NCBI GenBank assembly: GCA_030035585.1
Contig: CM057465.1
Span: 2,517,501-2,581,500 of the forward strand
DNA from: Dugong dugon
Taxonomy: Eukaryota; Chordata; Mammalia; Sirenia; Dugongidae
Direction: 5' to 3'
DNA length: 64,000 nucleotides
Under the pieces are notes generated by a model. That model ran no database searches and was not told the origin of the DNA. It saw nothing but the letters and a program-made list of their open reading frames with translations. Of this stretch, positions 42,510 to 52,978 are shown in pieces; within the stretch, counting starts at the first letter, position 1; each line of letters opens with the position of its first letter. A program made the translations under genes and the position numbers.

Positions 42510-43435
42510 CTATCTCACATCACGTTAAAAAATTAACCAGAAACGGATCATAGCCCTAAATGTACAACGTAAAACTACAGAGCTTGAAGAAGAACACGTA
42601 GGAGAATGCCCTCACGACCTTGGGATAAGATGGTACTTCTGAAACAGGACACAAAAAAGCCATTACCCATAAAAAGAAAGATGATAAATAGGACTTAATT
42701 AAAACAAAAAAAATCTCTCTTCATCAAAACACACCATTAAGCACGAGAGAAGGTCAGCCCCAGATTGGGAGAAGTTTTTAGCAGAACTGTACAACCAACA
42801 TAGGACTTGGGTGCAGAATATATAAAGAGCTGCTCAAATCAGTATCAAAAAGACAACCCAGTAAAAATGCGCAGAAGGCTTGAACTTCAGAAAGGATGCT
42901 ATCCATATTACTGACATGCGTAGGAAAAGGTGTTCCGTATTATTACTCGACAGAGAAATGCGAGGTATTACCATGATGAAATGCTACTACGCGCCCATCA
43001 CGATGGCTAAAATGAAAACAGTTACAATATCAAATGTTGACAAGACACAGAGCAAATGGAACTTCCATACATTGCCGGTGGGAGTGCTACCATTTTGATA
43101 AACGCTAAAGCTGATTCACACATCTCCCCCTCCTAGGTATATGCCTGAGATCAGAGTGCATACATCTACCAAAAGACAAGCACTGGCATGTTTGTAATAT
43201 TTTTATTTATAGGGAGTAAAAATCCAAAAAAAAAAAAAAAAGTCAAAAGACTGTCTATTGTAGGATAGAAAAATAAACTGTGCTACTATCCTACTTACAC
43301 GAAATACCTAGAACAGGCAAATGCATAGAGTCCAAAGTTTGTAAGTGGTGACCGGGGTGGGTGGAGGGAAGGAAGAAGGTGGCGTCACTGTTTAGGAAGC
43401 ACTGAGTTTCTGTTTATGGTGACAGAAGGCTATAC
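42510..43435 (+). mobile_element. L1M-type LINE, ORF2 end and 3' UTR
   Basis: Plus-sense L1 ORF2 C-terminal order: TAGCCCTAAATGTACAACGT, GAAGAACACGTAGGAGAATG, CAGATTGGGAGAAG, ATATATAAAGAGCTGCTCAA, AATGAAAACAGTTACAATAT, then the 3' UTR-like TACACGAAATACCTAGAACA and GGCAAATGCATAGAGTCC. A poly-A stretch interrupts near 43230. Old, with frames broken. Confidence 0.8.
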
Positions 43436-43446
43436 ACGCTTATTTT

Positions 43447-43663
43447 TGGAGCTCTGATGGTGCAATGGTTAAGCGTTCAGCTGCTAACCAAAAGGTCAGT
43501 GGTGCGAACCCACCTAGCTGTTCCATGGGAGAAAGACCTGGTGATCTGCTCCCATAAAGATTACAACCTAGGAAACCCTGTGGGACAGTTGTACTCTGTC
43601 ACTTGGAGCCCCTATGAGTCAAAATCAACTCGATGGCCCCTAACAACAACAACAACAACACAC
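43447..43663 (+). mobile_element. AfroSINE, long form
   Basis: Head GGAGCTCTGATGGTGCAATG, B box-like GGTCAGTGGTGCGAACCC, long-form block with GATCTGCTCCCATAAAGATT, RTE-like end ATGAGTCAAAATCAACTCGA, and a six-unit AAC tail. Confidence 0.96.
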
Positions 43664-44290
43664 TTACTTTGGATTCCTAAGTCTTACGTAGGGTTACATA
43701 CTGTCTTTCTGAACATGTCTACACAGGCATGTCTGTGAGTCGATGGAACTGTCTGGCCTTAGTTTCATAAGGGTCACTACAGATAGCCTGGTGATTTGGG
43801 AAGAGCATTTCACAAGATGTGACTGTGTTTACTTCACCACAGTGTTGAGAAATCCCATCCCATTACCAGGTTTCCGAGCCAACATTCAAAGGAGGTATTT
43901 ACCTCTTAAAAAAACTTGCCTGCAATTGTGGTTTGCTGCTATCAGGTAGCAGCGGTGCCTGGATCTCTAGGTACCAGAGTGTGCGCTTTGACCTTTCTAT
44001 AATTTTATCTCATGTCATCACACAGGTTGATGATAGAAGGTCCTTGGTCCTTAGGAGTCTGGGCACCAGCTGGGGAGGTGACTGGTCCAAGGTACCCCAG
44101 GGAGTCAGGACCAGGACCTAGACAGGTCAGGTTACTTAACTGCCACTAGGGCCCCTCCCAGCTTGCCATATGCCCTCAGGTCCGCAGCTCACCTGCCTGA
44201 CATTCCAGAGCAGCCCTGTTTGCATGTCTACAGACTTAGATCACGGACATTCCACCCTTCCTCTGCTAAATCAACTGGCTCAACTATTAG
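43664..44290. other. unique sequence, doubtful MIR at 43.98-44.15 kb
   Basis: ATCACACAGGTTGATGATAG and GGAGGTGACTGGTCCAAGGT have a MIR-like layout in minus sense, but the match is weak. Confidence 0.35.
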
Positions 44291-44292
44291 CC

Positions 44293-44457
44293 TAAACCAA
44301 AACCAAACCCATTTCCCTCAAGCCAATTCCAACATATAGCAACCCTATAGGACAGAGAACGGCCCCATACAGTTCTGAAGGAGTTGCTAGTGGATTCCAA
44401 CCACCAGCCTTTGGACTGGCAGCCGAGCTCTTCACCACCGCGCCGCTGGGGTTCCTC
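44293..44457 (-). mobile_element. AfroSINE, short form
   Basis: Minus-sense, from AAACCAAAACCAAACCCATT to CGCGCCGCTGGGGTTCCTC. Confidence 0.93.
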
Positions 44458-44764
44458 TAAGACTCTTAGAAATCAGAAAAGAGCAAAGCTGAACACAACA
44501 GGAGCTCAGGCACAGTCAGCGCCTCCTTCCCAATCTGCTCCTCAGAGCTCCTCAGGCCCCGGCTGCTGCTCCGCCAGCCCCTCCGCCTCAGCAGGCCAGT
44601 GTTTCTCTCTGGGAGACACGAGCTGGGGGTCCTGTGGGCCGTCTGTGTAACCTCTGCAGGAGCTCTGCGTGGGGCCCTCCCTTCTGCTGCACAGCCTCTG
44701 AGAACATGGGGATGGGGGCTCTGACGTGTGAGCCGCTGCCTCAGGCCGGGCAGAAGGGCCCCAT
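44458..44764. other. unique GC-rich sequence
   Basis: Nothing recognised. Confidence 0.4.
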
Positions 44765-45238
44765 CTTAGTCATCTAGTACTGCTGTAACAGAAACACCAC
44801 AAGTGGATGGCTTTAACAAAGCGAAATTTATTTCTTCACAGTAAAGTAGGTTACAAGTCCAAATTCAGGGCATCAGCCCCCAGGGAAGGCTTTCTCTCTC
44901 TGTCGGCCTTCTCATCAATGCTCCCCCAGACTAGAAGCCTTTCCATGTAGGGACTCCGGCACTGCTTTCTTGGTGGTATGAGGTCCCCAACTCTATGCTG
45001 GCTTCCCCTTCCTTTTATCTCTTGTAAGATAAAAGGTGGTGTAGGCCACACCCTAGGGAAACTCCCTTTACATCGGATCAGGGATGTGACCTTAGTGAGG
45101 GTGTTATAATCCCACCCTAATCCTCTTTAACAAAAAATTACAATCACAAAATGGAGGTCAACGACACAATACTGGGAATTATGGCCCAGTCAAACTGATA
45201 CACACATTTTTGAGGGGACATAATTCAACCCATGACAG
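44765..45238 (-). mobile_element. MaLR-like solo LTR, nearly complete
   Basis: In minus sense it opens TGTCATGGGTTGAATTATGT and proceeds through GTGTATCAGTTTGACTGGGC, TTAGGGTGGGATTATAACAC, TAAAGGGAGTTTCCC and TTATCTTACAAGAGATAAAA. It has an AATAAA polyadenylation signal (TTTATT near 44828-44833 on the plus strand) and ends GTATTTCTG-style at CTAAGATGG. About 470 bp, intact outline, no internal region, so a solo LTR. Family name is an inference. Confidence 0.7.
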
Positions 45239-45239
45239 C

Positions 45240-46968
45240 CCCTCTGCGGCCACTGACAAGCCTGCTTGAGCAGCAATCATGACCTGGAGGGCCACCACCT
45301 CTGGACACCAATGGGCTGTGTCCTCGGCTGCCTCCACCCCTGCTTTCCTGGATGACCTCCCCCTCCCATGGCACTCACGCTCCTCCAGGTGTTAGAACAC
45401 CTGGCAGAGGCCAGCAGATAGGGTACACCTACAGGGGGCCAGGTGGAGGCTTCAGGCTGCACCTAGTCCTCCTGACTCCCTGAGCCATGTCACGGCACCG
45501 GCTGGCTCAGCCCCCGGCTGGATCGCAGACTTCTCCCTCCCAGACATCGTACACTCTCATCAGATGCCCTGGTGTGCCCCACCACCTCATCCTCCAAGCT
45601 CCCCATCACCCCCTCCTCACACTTCTGGTGCAGGTGGCCCTTGTCCCCACCTGGCCCCCGGAACTCTGCACTGGCTGCCCTGAATTCACTTTCCAGAGAG
45701 AGACCTCGCGGAAGCCCTCAGCTCCTGGCCCCCTCCTGCCCAGAGTGGCTCCCAGCAAGGGGTCTGCTCCCCTACCGGGCCTCCCACTGAGCCTCCCTCC
45801 ACTGCCAGGCCCCTGCTGAGCCCGCCACCAGCAAGCCTTCGATGCCCCAGTGCCAAGGCCCTGCTCCACCCCCAGTGCAGCTCCCTGCCCGTCTACTTGG
45901 CTGCTCTCAGGACCTGTGGGTCTCAGGCTCCATGCCACGTCCTCAGAGAGGCTGCCCAGGTGAGCGCCATCATCCACCTTCACACCATGTCATCTTTCTG
46001 CACGACACCTACCACCATCCCACTGCACCTGCACTGCTGAGTGCACCTAGGAGGGCGACTCAGGAGACTTACTCAGAAAGAAGGGGAGGAAGTCCCCCGG
46101 GGGCGAGGGAGCCGAGTCCTGCTCAGAGTCTCAGCACTCCCTCCCACGTCCCCGAGTTTGGCGCTTAGAGTCACGCCTCATCCTTCTCCTCTCCCTTCTG
46201 GGTCTCCCGCACTGGACCATGAGCACCCGGGGGCCAGGACAGGACGTGAGCGCTGACGTGTGCCGGGTGTCAACCACAGGCTGAGTCCAGGGGTGCTCGG
46301 AATGTCTGAGGGTCGAACGCGGACAATGAGGTAAAAGTGCACGTGAGTCCACTTGGCCAGCGATTCAAAGCGAGATGGGCAGGCGTGGTGATGTCCATAA
46401 TCTCCAAGCAAGTCCGAGGGTCAAGGGGGGGTGTGGGCAAACCCTCCTCCCCACCCCTCTATCATAAGTCTGGAGAGGGGCTCGGGAAGGGAAGAGCTGC
46501 AGGAGGTTCTGACGGACCATCTGAGATGGAGAAGGCACTACCTTCTCTCCCCTCCTGTGGGACTCCCCCAGGGGTGCAGGCAGGCCCAGGCGCCCCCTGA
46601 CACTGGCGTGAGAGAGAGCCAGAGGAGCCTGACCTTCCCTGCTCTGGACCCTGCCCAGGCCACTGTGCGCTCTGACAATTTGCTTAGCAAACCTGGTTCC
46701 CACAAACAGCAGAAAGGTCACTTTGTGCCCCGAGGGCCTGAGTTATCCCCAGCCACATCAACGGACTGGGGTTAATGAGCTCTGACTGCGTGTACTTACT
46801 GCGGCTGTTCCCGCACTGATCCCTCTCTGAGAACCAGCCAACCACCTGGTTTTGAAGACAGCAGGCTGCTCTGATTGCAGCCATGCACGTGTGCTAACAC
46901 GCACAACACAGCCAGGGTGCTACCACGTGCTGACGTCATGATGTCACTGACCCTCAAAACTTGCCTAC
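45240..46968. other. unique GC-rich sequence with dense spurious frames
   Basis: C-rich DNA with overlapping open frames up to 125 codons on both strands, proline/serine biased, no domains. No splice-flanked exon or CpG island stands out. Confidence 0.4.
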
Positions 46969-46969
46969 A

Positions 46970-47116
46970 CAGTAACCAAACCAATTCCAACTCACAGCGA
47001 CCCTGCAGGACAGAGCAGAACTGCCCCACAGGGTTTCCAAGGAGCTGCTGGTGGATTCCAGCTGCTGACCTTTTGTTTAGCAGCTGAGCTCTTACCCGCT
47101 GCACCACCAGGGTTTC
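46970..47116 (-). mobile_element. AfroSINE, short form, tail partly lost
   Basis: Minus-sense copy starting CAGTAACCAAACCAATTCC. The usual CGATGGCAACGGGTTT stretch is reduced. Confidence 0.92.
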
Positions 47117-47117
47117 A

Positions 47118-47434
47118 CATTCTACAGTTTCAGTTGCCCTTGGTTAACCATGGTCCAAAATGTTAAATGAAATCTTGTGCTGCCCAGCTCCCGCCTGCCT
47201 GGGGAATACAGTCACATAACTTTTATTACAGTATATTGTTATAATTGTTCTATTTTATTTTTAGTTATTGTTGATAATCTCTTGCTGTACTTAATTTATA
47301 AATTAAACTTTATCGCAGGTATGTATGTATAGGGCAACACATAGTATGCATAGGGTTTGGTACTCTCTGCAGTTTCAGGCATCCAGGGGGATCTTGGAAC
47401 ATATTTCCTGCAGATAAAGGGGACTACTGTAGTG
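47118..47434. mobile_element. Tigger-type (TcMar) non-autonomous DNA transposon
   Basis: Contains CAGTTTCAGTTGCCCTTGG with AACCATGGTCCAAAATG at one end and GGCATCCAGGGGGATCTTGG with GGGGACTACTGTAG at the other. TACAGTATATTGTTATAATT and TTATAAATTAAACTTTATCG lie between. The order matches internally deleted Tigger elements. No transposase remains. Confidence 0.78.
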
Positions 47435-47435
47435 C

Positions 47436-48090
47436 CTAGAGTCTTAAAAGCTTAAAAGCAGCCATCCAAGGCACAGCAGTTGATCTCCATTCACTGGAAA
47501 CACCAGAGGAAGCATGAGGGTCAAGAATCAGTGAAGGAAATGGAATATATGTCCCACTGCCTCCATGAACAGAAGCCTTGTTTGCCATGAGACCAGAAGA
47601 ACTGGATGGTGCCTGCCTACCAATACTGATCAAGGATTTACATCAAGGATTATATAAATGAATCCTGATCAAAAGGGGGGAAATGCTGAACAGCTTTTCA
47701 AATTCTCATGGAATCCAGATTTTCTGGAGCTATTGGGGCCGGATAACTCCCAGAAACTATAACTCTAAGGAAATCTTTAAACCTTGAACAGAAACCATCC
47801 CCTGAAGTCATCTCTGAATCAGATAATACTTGAACCAAATTAGAAAAGAACGTCTGCATGAAGCATTATATGCTTTTAAAGAATTATCTATATGTGATCA
47901 AATGGACAGCAGCAACTCCAAAGGACAGACAAGAAGCTTAGTGGGGCAGTGGATCTGTGTTAAGGATGATGGGATAGTTTGGAAAAGGCTGTTGAGGAAG
48001 AAGGCACAGCTTGAAGTTTGCAAGCAATGCCGCTGAATTGTACATGTAGAAATTGTGTATTTTTCACACACACGCACACACACACAAAGA
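47436..48090 (+). mobile_element. L1 3' UTR fragment, copy B
   Basis: Longer than copy A at 3.3 kb. It begins GAGTCTTAAAAGCTTAAAAG and includes AATGGAATATATGTCCCACT, GACCAGAAGAACTGGATGGT and a 3' half with CTGAATTGTACATGTAGAAA, then ends in a CA-rich simple tail. The early block parallels the minus-strand L1 3' UTR at 53.7-53.9 kb (there CTTGCAAGTGGCCATCTAAA in minus sense). It has a 5' truncation next to the Tigger-like element. Confidence 0.72.
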
Positions 48091-48119
48091 AGAAAACTTT
48101 CCTGTAAGGAGGTGCATGA

Positions 48120-48262
48120 CATCTCCATTTTACAGATGAGAAAGCTGAGGCCTGGGACTGACCGACCTGCTTAATGCACCACAGCTAATAAAGAGCACAG
48201 CCACTGTTTGGACTCCAGCAGATTGATCCCAGAGCCCCCCTTTGCTCTTAACCACCTACTAT
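48120..48262 (-). mobile_element. MIR SINE
   Basis: Minus-sense core TCTCCATTTTACAGATGAGA followed by AAGCTGAGGCC and a head side with TTTGCTCTTAACCACCTACT. Confidence 0.78.
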
Positions 48263-48267
48263 GTTGC

Positions 48268-48480
48268 TTAAAGGGCACCAGGTGGAGAAAAGGGTTTTTG
48301 CTCTCAACCGCTAACCTAAAGGTTGGCAGTTCAAGCCCACCCAGGGGCACTATGGAAGAAAAGGCTGGCAATCTGCTTCCATAAAGATCACAGCCAAGAA
48401 AACCCTACGGAGTGTTCCACTCTGTACTTGTGTGTGACGTGTAAAGGGGTCAGCCTGATGGCAACCAACAACAACAACTT
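48268..48480 (+). mobile_element. AfroSINE, long form, diverged head
   Basis: GGGCACCAGGTGGAGAAAAG replaces the usual head start. The long-form block AATCTGCTTCCATAAAGATC and AACAACAACAAC tail are clear. Confidence 0.88.
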
Positions 48481-48484
48481 TTTG

Positions 48485-49620
48485 CTTAAATGTGGTAGGC
48501 TGAGGACACTCCGCCATCCTACGGAATACCTAAAAAGTAGCCCCTGGTACACAGAATTTAGATGCCAAGTGTGCTGGACACGGGGTAGCATTTTATTGGC
48601 TGAAAGACCTCTCAAGTACATCCACCATGATCTGTGCAAGATTTCTACAAGTAGCTAGACCTCCTTATTGCAAACACATCCCTCCCCCTAAGGAAAACCC
48701 AAAAATCAACAAGAACCTTCTCAAGACGAGCCCAAGGACGCCCTTAGCTCAGAGGAGCTTGAGTCATATTTAACCACTGTTTGGAAGCAGCCACTCTGCA
48801 GGGCTCCTGGTATGAAGGGGGCTCGCGGGAAGAATGCAGCAATCAAGTCATCCTGGGACAAATCGCACTCCTGCAGCAATGGATTTTAGAGGAAATTCAG
48901 TACCGAAGCCTGGGTCTGGGGGAAGCAGTTGAGAGAAGACCTAGAAGGGAATACTGGAATCTGGGGAGCATGAAGGAAAAGCTACGTCCAGTGGGTCCTG
49001 GAAGTGACCTAGAGCTGGCTGTCCTTCCACGACCCGAGCCAGAGGGGTGGGCGGGAAGGCGCGCTCCTCCGTCCCCTGATATCACATGATCAAAGCGTCT
49101 TCCAAGATCAAAAAAAGAAGTTTCTTATACAGTTTCCCTCACTTTGATTTGCTTTCCATCATGCTATTTAATTTGGTTTGAAATCTCAGATCATATCAAA
49201 GAGAGCAGGAACACTTTATGTTCATGAGAGAACGCACGAGCTGAAGGCGGCAGAGCGATGCCGGCAAGATGGTCTCAGGGCCCTGGGACCTGGGATTGGG
49301 GCTCTGCTCCTGAATCTCCATGGGCAGCAAGGTCTCTCACTGCGAACAGCCAGGAAGAAAGGCTTTTAGCCAACCCGTGAACCTGTGACAACCACATGAC
49401 CCGGAGGAAACCACAGCTGGGGCCCCTCACATCACAAGGGTCAACCAGAAGCGCAAGCAGGTGAATTCAGAAAGAAAGGAGAAAGAGGGCAAGAGTGTCC
49501 CTGTCTGCACACCCATCAACTCCTCCCAGCAGGACCCCGTGACCTGCCCCCAGGCATGCTGGCGGTTACCATCGGATACATCACTTAACCATTCTCCTAG
49601 CTCTTTAGCCCAAGTCAGAG
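48485..49620. other. unique sequence
   Basis: No gene recognised. 49.10-49.21 kb is AT-rich with TTTGATTTG and TATCAAAGA, opposite-strand TCF/LEF-like motifs, but chance is likely. Confidence 0.35.
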
Positions 49621-49624
49621 GAGG

Positions 49625-50035
49625 CTCTGCTTTAGCTGTCAGTCGCTGTTGGGCTGACTCTCACTCACGGTGGCCCCGTGTACAGCAGAACCGAGCAGCT
49701 GTCCGGCCCGGCACCATCTTCACCATTGTTGGTGGGCCGGAGTCCACTGTTGCACCACTGTGTATTCTGAATGCCTTCCAACCTAGGGGGCTCATCTTCC
49801 AGCACTGCACTAAACAATGCTCTGTTGTGGTCCACAGGCTTTTCATTGACTCATTTTTGGAAGAAGATCACCAAAGCTTTCTTCCTAGTCTATCTTAGTC
49901 TGGAAGCTCCACTGATATCTCCTGCCGTAGGTGATCCTGCTGGTATTTGAAATGCCGGTGGCATAGCTTCCAGCATTACGGCAACACATACACCACAGCA
50001 TGGCAAACTGACAGATGGGTGGTGGGCTTCACTTG
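49625..50035 (-). mobile_element. internally deleted RTE (5' UTR joined to 3' end)
   Basis: Minus-sense: the 5' part GCTGTGGTGTATGTGTTGCC, AATGCTGGAAGCTATGCCAC, AGCTTCCAGACTAAGATAGA and AGCCCCCTAGGTTGGAAGGC matches the inner RTE at 33262-33502. It then passes to AATGGTGAAGATGGTGCCGG and ends GGTTCTGCTGTACACGGGGC, matching the RTE 3' end near 36335-36400. The whole endonuclease and reverse transcriptase are absent. The composite tRNA-Gly elements share this deleted layout. Confidence 0.85.
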
Positions 50036-50700
50036 AGGGCTGATGAGCTCCACTCAGAGGGGCAGGGAACCCTGAAGCTTGGCTGAGCGCCTTTGAAATA
50101 CTCCTTCCAAGTAAGGGGCACCCAAGTTGTGGCCGCCCATCCAAAGTCAGCCAAGAATACATCTGCGCTCTCAGGCAGGGGATGTCACCGTCAGGCCTTC
50201 TGTGGAGAGCCCAGAGACTCCATGAGGACCATAAGCACACCATGCTCATGATGGATTTCACTCCTCCCCAGAGGGGGGACATCCCCGAGGTAAGAATAAA
50301 AGAGCTGTGAGACCCCTGTGGTGACCAACGCAGACCACAGAGCATCCTTCACCTAATAACATCTGGAGTGTCCCTGTCAAGGGTCGCAATCAGAGCTCGG
50401 GGGTTGGGACCGCATGCTGCGTGCATCAGCTCTCCATTTCCTGGAGAGAATTTCCTCAAAGATTTTTCAAAGATACTTCTTATAAATGCTGATTATTCTC
50501 AAACTCTGATTAAAATGCATGAGACCAGGGAGGTGGCATTACCGGCACAGAGTGTACTGGGCTCTTGAAGTAATTACACAAGGATCTTCGTCCCATCATG
50601 AGGTCTGAGAGCAGGGGCATGCCTGTCCTTCCTACTCTGTCCCAACACCACAGTCCTCAGAAATCTTAAAAGGCATATGTGCTGTTTAATAAAGTAAGAT
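50036..50700. other. unique sequence
   Basis: No repeat called. 50036-50300 might include more RTE 5' UTR, which cannot be tested against the shorter copy at 33.2 kb. Confidence 0.35.
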
Positions 50701-50701
50701 G

Positions 50702-51345
50702 GTGTTGTTGTGAGGTGCCATCAAGTCGGTTCCAACTCACAGCAACACTATGCGCAACAGAAGGAAACACTGCCTGGTCCTGTGCCATCCTCACAATCGC
50801 TGTGAAGCTTGAGCCCATTGTTGCAGCCACTATGTCAATTCATCTCGTTGAGGGTCTTCCTCTTTTTTGCTGACTCTACTTTGCCAAGCATGGTATCACT
50901 CTCCAGGGCCTGGTCCCTCCTGATAACATGTCCAAAGTACATGAGAGGAAGTCTTGCCATCCTCACATCTAAGCAGCATTGTGGCTGTACTTTTTCCAAG
51001 ACAGATTTGTTCATTGCTCTGGCAGTCCATGGCATATTCAATATTCCTCGACAACGCCATAACTTAAAGGTGTCAATTTTTCTTGTCTTCCTTACTCACT
51101 GTTCAGCTTTCACATACATATGAGGCAATTGAAAATACCAAGGCTTGAGTCAGCACACCTTAGTCATCAAAGTGACATCTTTGCTTGTTAAGACTTTTTA
51201 TAGAGATCTTTTGCAATAGATCTGTCCACTGCAACAGATCATTTCATTCTTGACTGCTGCTTGCATGGGCATTGATTATTGATCCAAGTAAAATGAAATC
51301 CTTGACAACCTCAATATTTTCTCCCTTTATCATAATGTTTCTTGG
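50702..51345 (-). mobile_element. RTE with 5' inversion: sense 3' segment
   Basis: Minus-sense RTE from its 3' end (GTTGTGAGGTGCCATCAAGT on the plus strand) up to the point equivalent to 35811 in the full-length copy. Joined to the inverted segment that follows. Confidence 0.92.
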
Positions 51346-52452
51346 GAAGACAAGCTAAAATATTATAATGAGATGTGAAAAGACCTGGAGTTAGAAAACC
51401 AAAAAGGACAAACACACCCGACATTTCTCAAGATGAAAGAACTGAAGAAAAAATTCAAGCCCTGATTCGTAATACTGAAGAATCCTATGGTCAAAATATG
51501 GAATAAATCAAAAAGCATCAAATGAAGATGGAAGAAATATGCAAAGTCACTGTATCGGAAAGACTGGTCAGTGTTCAAACATTTCAGGAGGTAGCATATG
51601 ATCAAGAACTGATGGTACTGAAGGAAGAGGTCCAAGCTGCACTGAAGGCATTGGCGAGAAACAAGGCTCCAGGAATTGACGGAATACCAACTGAGATGTT
51701 TCAACTAATGCGTGTAACGCTGGAAGTGCTCACTCATCTATGTCAAGAAATTTGGAAGACAGCTACCTTGCCAACTGACTTGAAGAGATCTCTATTTGAG
51801 TCCATTCAAAAGAAATGTGATCCAACAAAATGAAGAAATTATCTGACAATATCATTAATATCACATGCAAGCAAAATTTTGCTGAAGATAATTCAAAAAC
51901 AGCCGGGTCGTACATCAACAGGGAAATGCCAGAAATTCAGGCCGGATTCAGAAGAGGACGTGGAACCACGGATATCATTGCTGATATCAGATGGATCCTG
52001 GCTGAAAGCAGAGAAACCAGAAAGATGTTTACCTGTGTTTTACTGACTTTGCAAAGGCGTTTGACTGTGTGGATTATAACCAATTACGAATACCATTGTG
52101 AAGAACAGGAATTCCAGAACACTAAATTGTGCTCATGCAGAACCTCTACACAGACCATGAGGCAGCTGTTGAACAGAACAAGAGAACACTGCATACTTTA
52201 AAATCAGAAAAGGTGTGTGCCAGGGTTGTGTCTTTTCACCATACTTATTTAGTCTGTACGCTGAGCAAAGTATCTGAGAAACTGGCCTATATGAAGAACA
52301 CAGCATCAGGGTTAGAGGAAGACTCATGAACAATCTGCATTATGCAGATGACACAACCTTGTTTGCTGTAAGGGAAGAGGACTTGAAGCACTTACTGACG
52401 AAGATCATACAGCCTTCAGTATGGATCAGGCGTCAACATAAAGAAAACAGTA
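51346..52452 (+). mobile_element. RTE with 5' inversion: inverted upstream segment
   Basis: Plus-sense RTE corresponding to about 34677-35783 of the full-length copy, starting AAATATTATAATGAGATGTG and ending CGTCAACATAAAGAAAACA. It includes an open 103-codon piece (51522-51833, linker to RT fingers, ARNKAPGIDGIPTEMF) and a TATGCAGATGAC catalytic box near 52342. Together with the neighbouring minus-sense part it makes one element with a 5' inversion. Confidence 0.9.
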
Positions 52453-52483
52453 AAGTGTGTAAGGTGTTTATAACTGTGCTACA

Positions 52484-52978
52484 ATATGTTGTTAGTTACT
52501 GTCAAGTTGGCTCCAACTCGCGGAGACCTTCCGTACAACAGAAGTAAACATTGCTCAGTCCTGTGCCCGCTTCCTGACGGTGGGTACGTTTGAGTCCACT
52601 GTTGTGTCAATCCACCGTGTTGAGGGTTTCCCTCGTTTTCAATGACCCTCTACTTTACCTTCATGTCCTTTTCTGGGGATTGGGTTTCCTGATGATGTGT
52701 CCAAAGTAAGGAGCCTAAGTCTCTCCATCCTGCCTCCTAAGGAGTACTCTGGTTGTGTTTCTTCTCAGACTGATTTGTTCATTCTTTTGACAGTCCACAG
52801 AATATTTAATATTCTTCGCCAACATCACAGATCAAATACACCAATTCTTCTACTGTCTTCTTTTTTTCTTTGTCCAACTTTCACATGCATATGAGGTAAC
52901 TGAAAAGACTATGGCTTGGATGAGGTGCACCTTAGTCATCAAAGTCTTTGCTTTTTAAAACTTTAAAGAGGCCATTTG
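52484..52978 (-). mobile_element. second RTE 3' fragment
   Basis: Separate minus-sense RTE 3' end (TTGTTAGTTACTGTCAAGTT on the plus strand) extending to TTAAAACTTTAAAGAGGCCA. More decayed than its neighbour. Confidence 0.9.
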
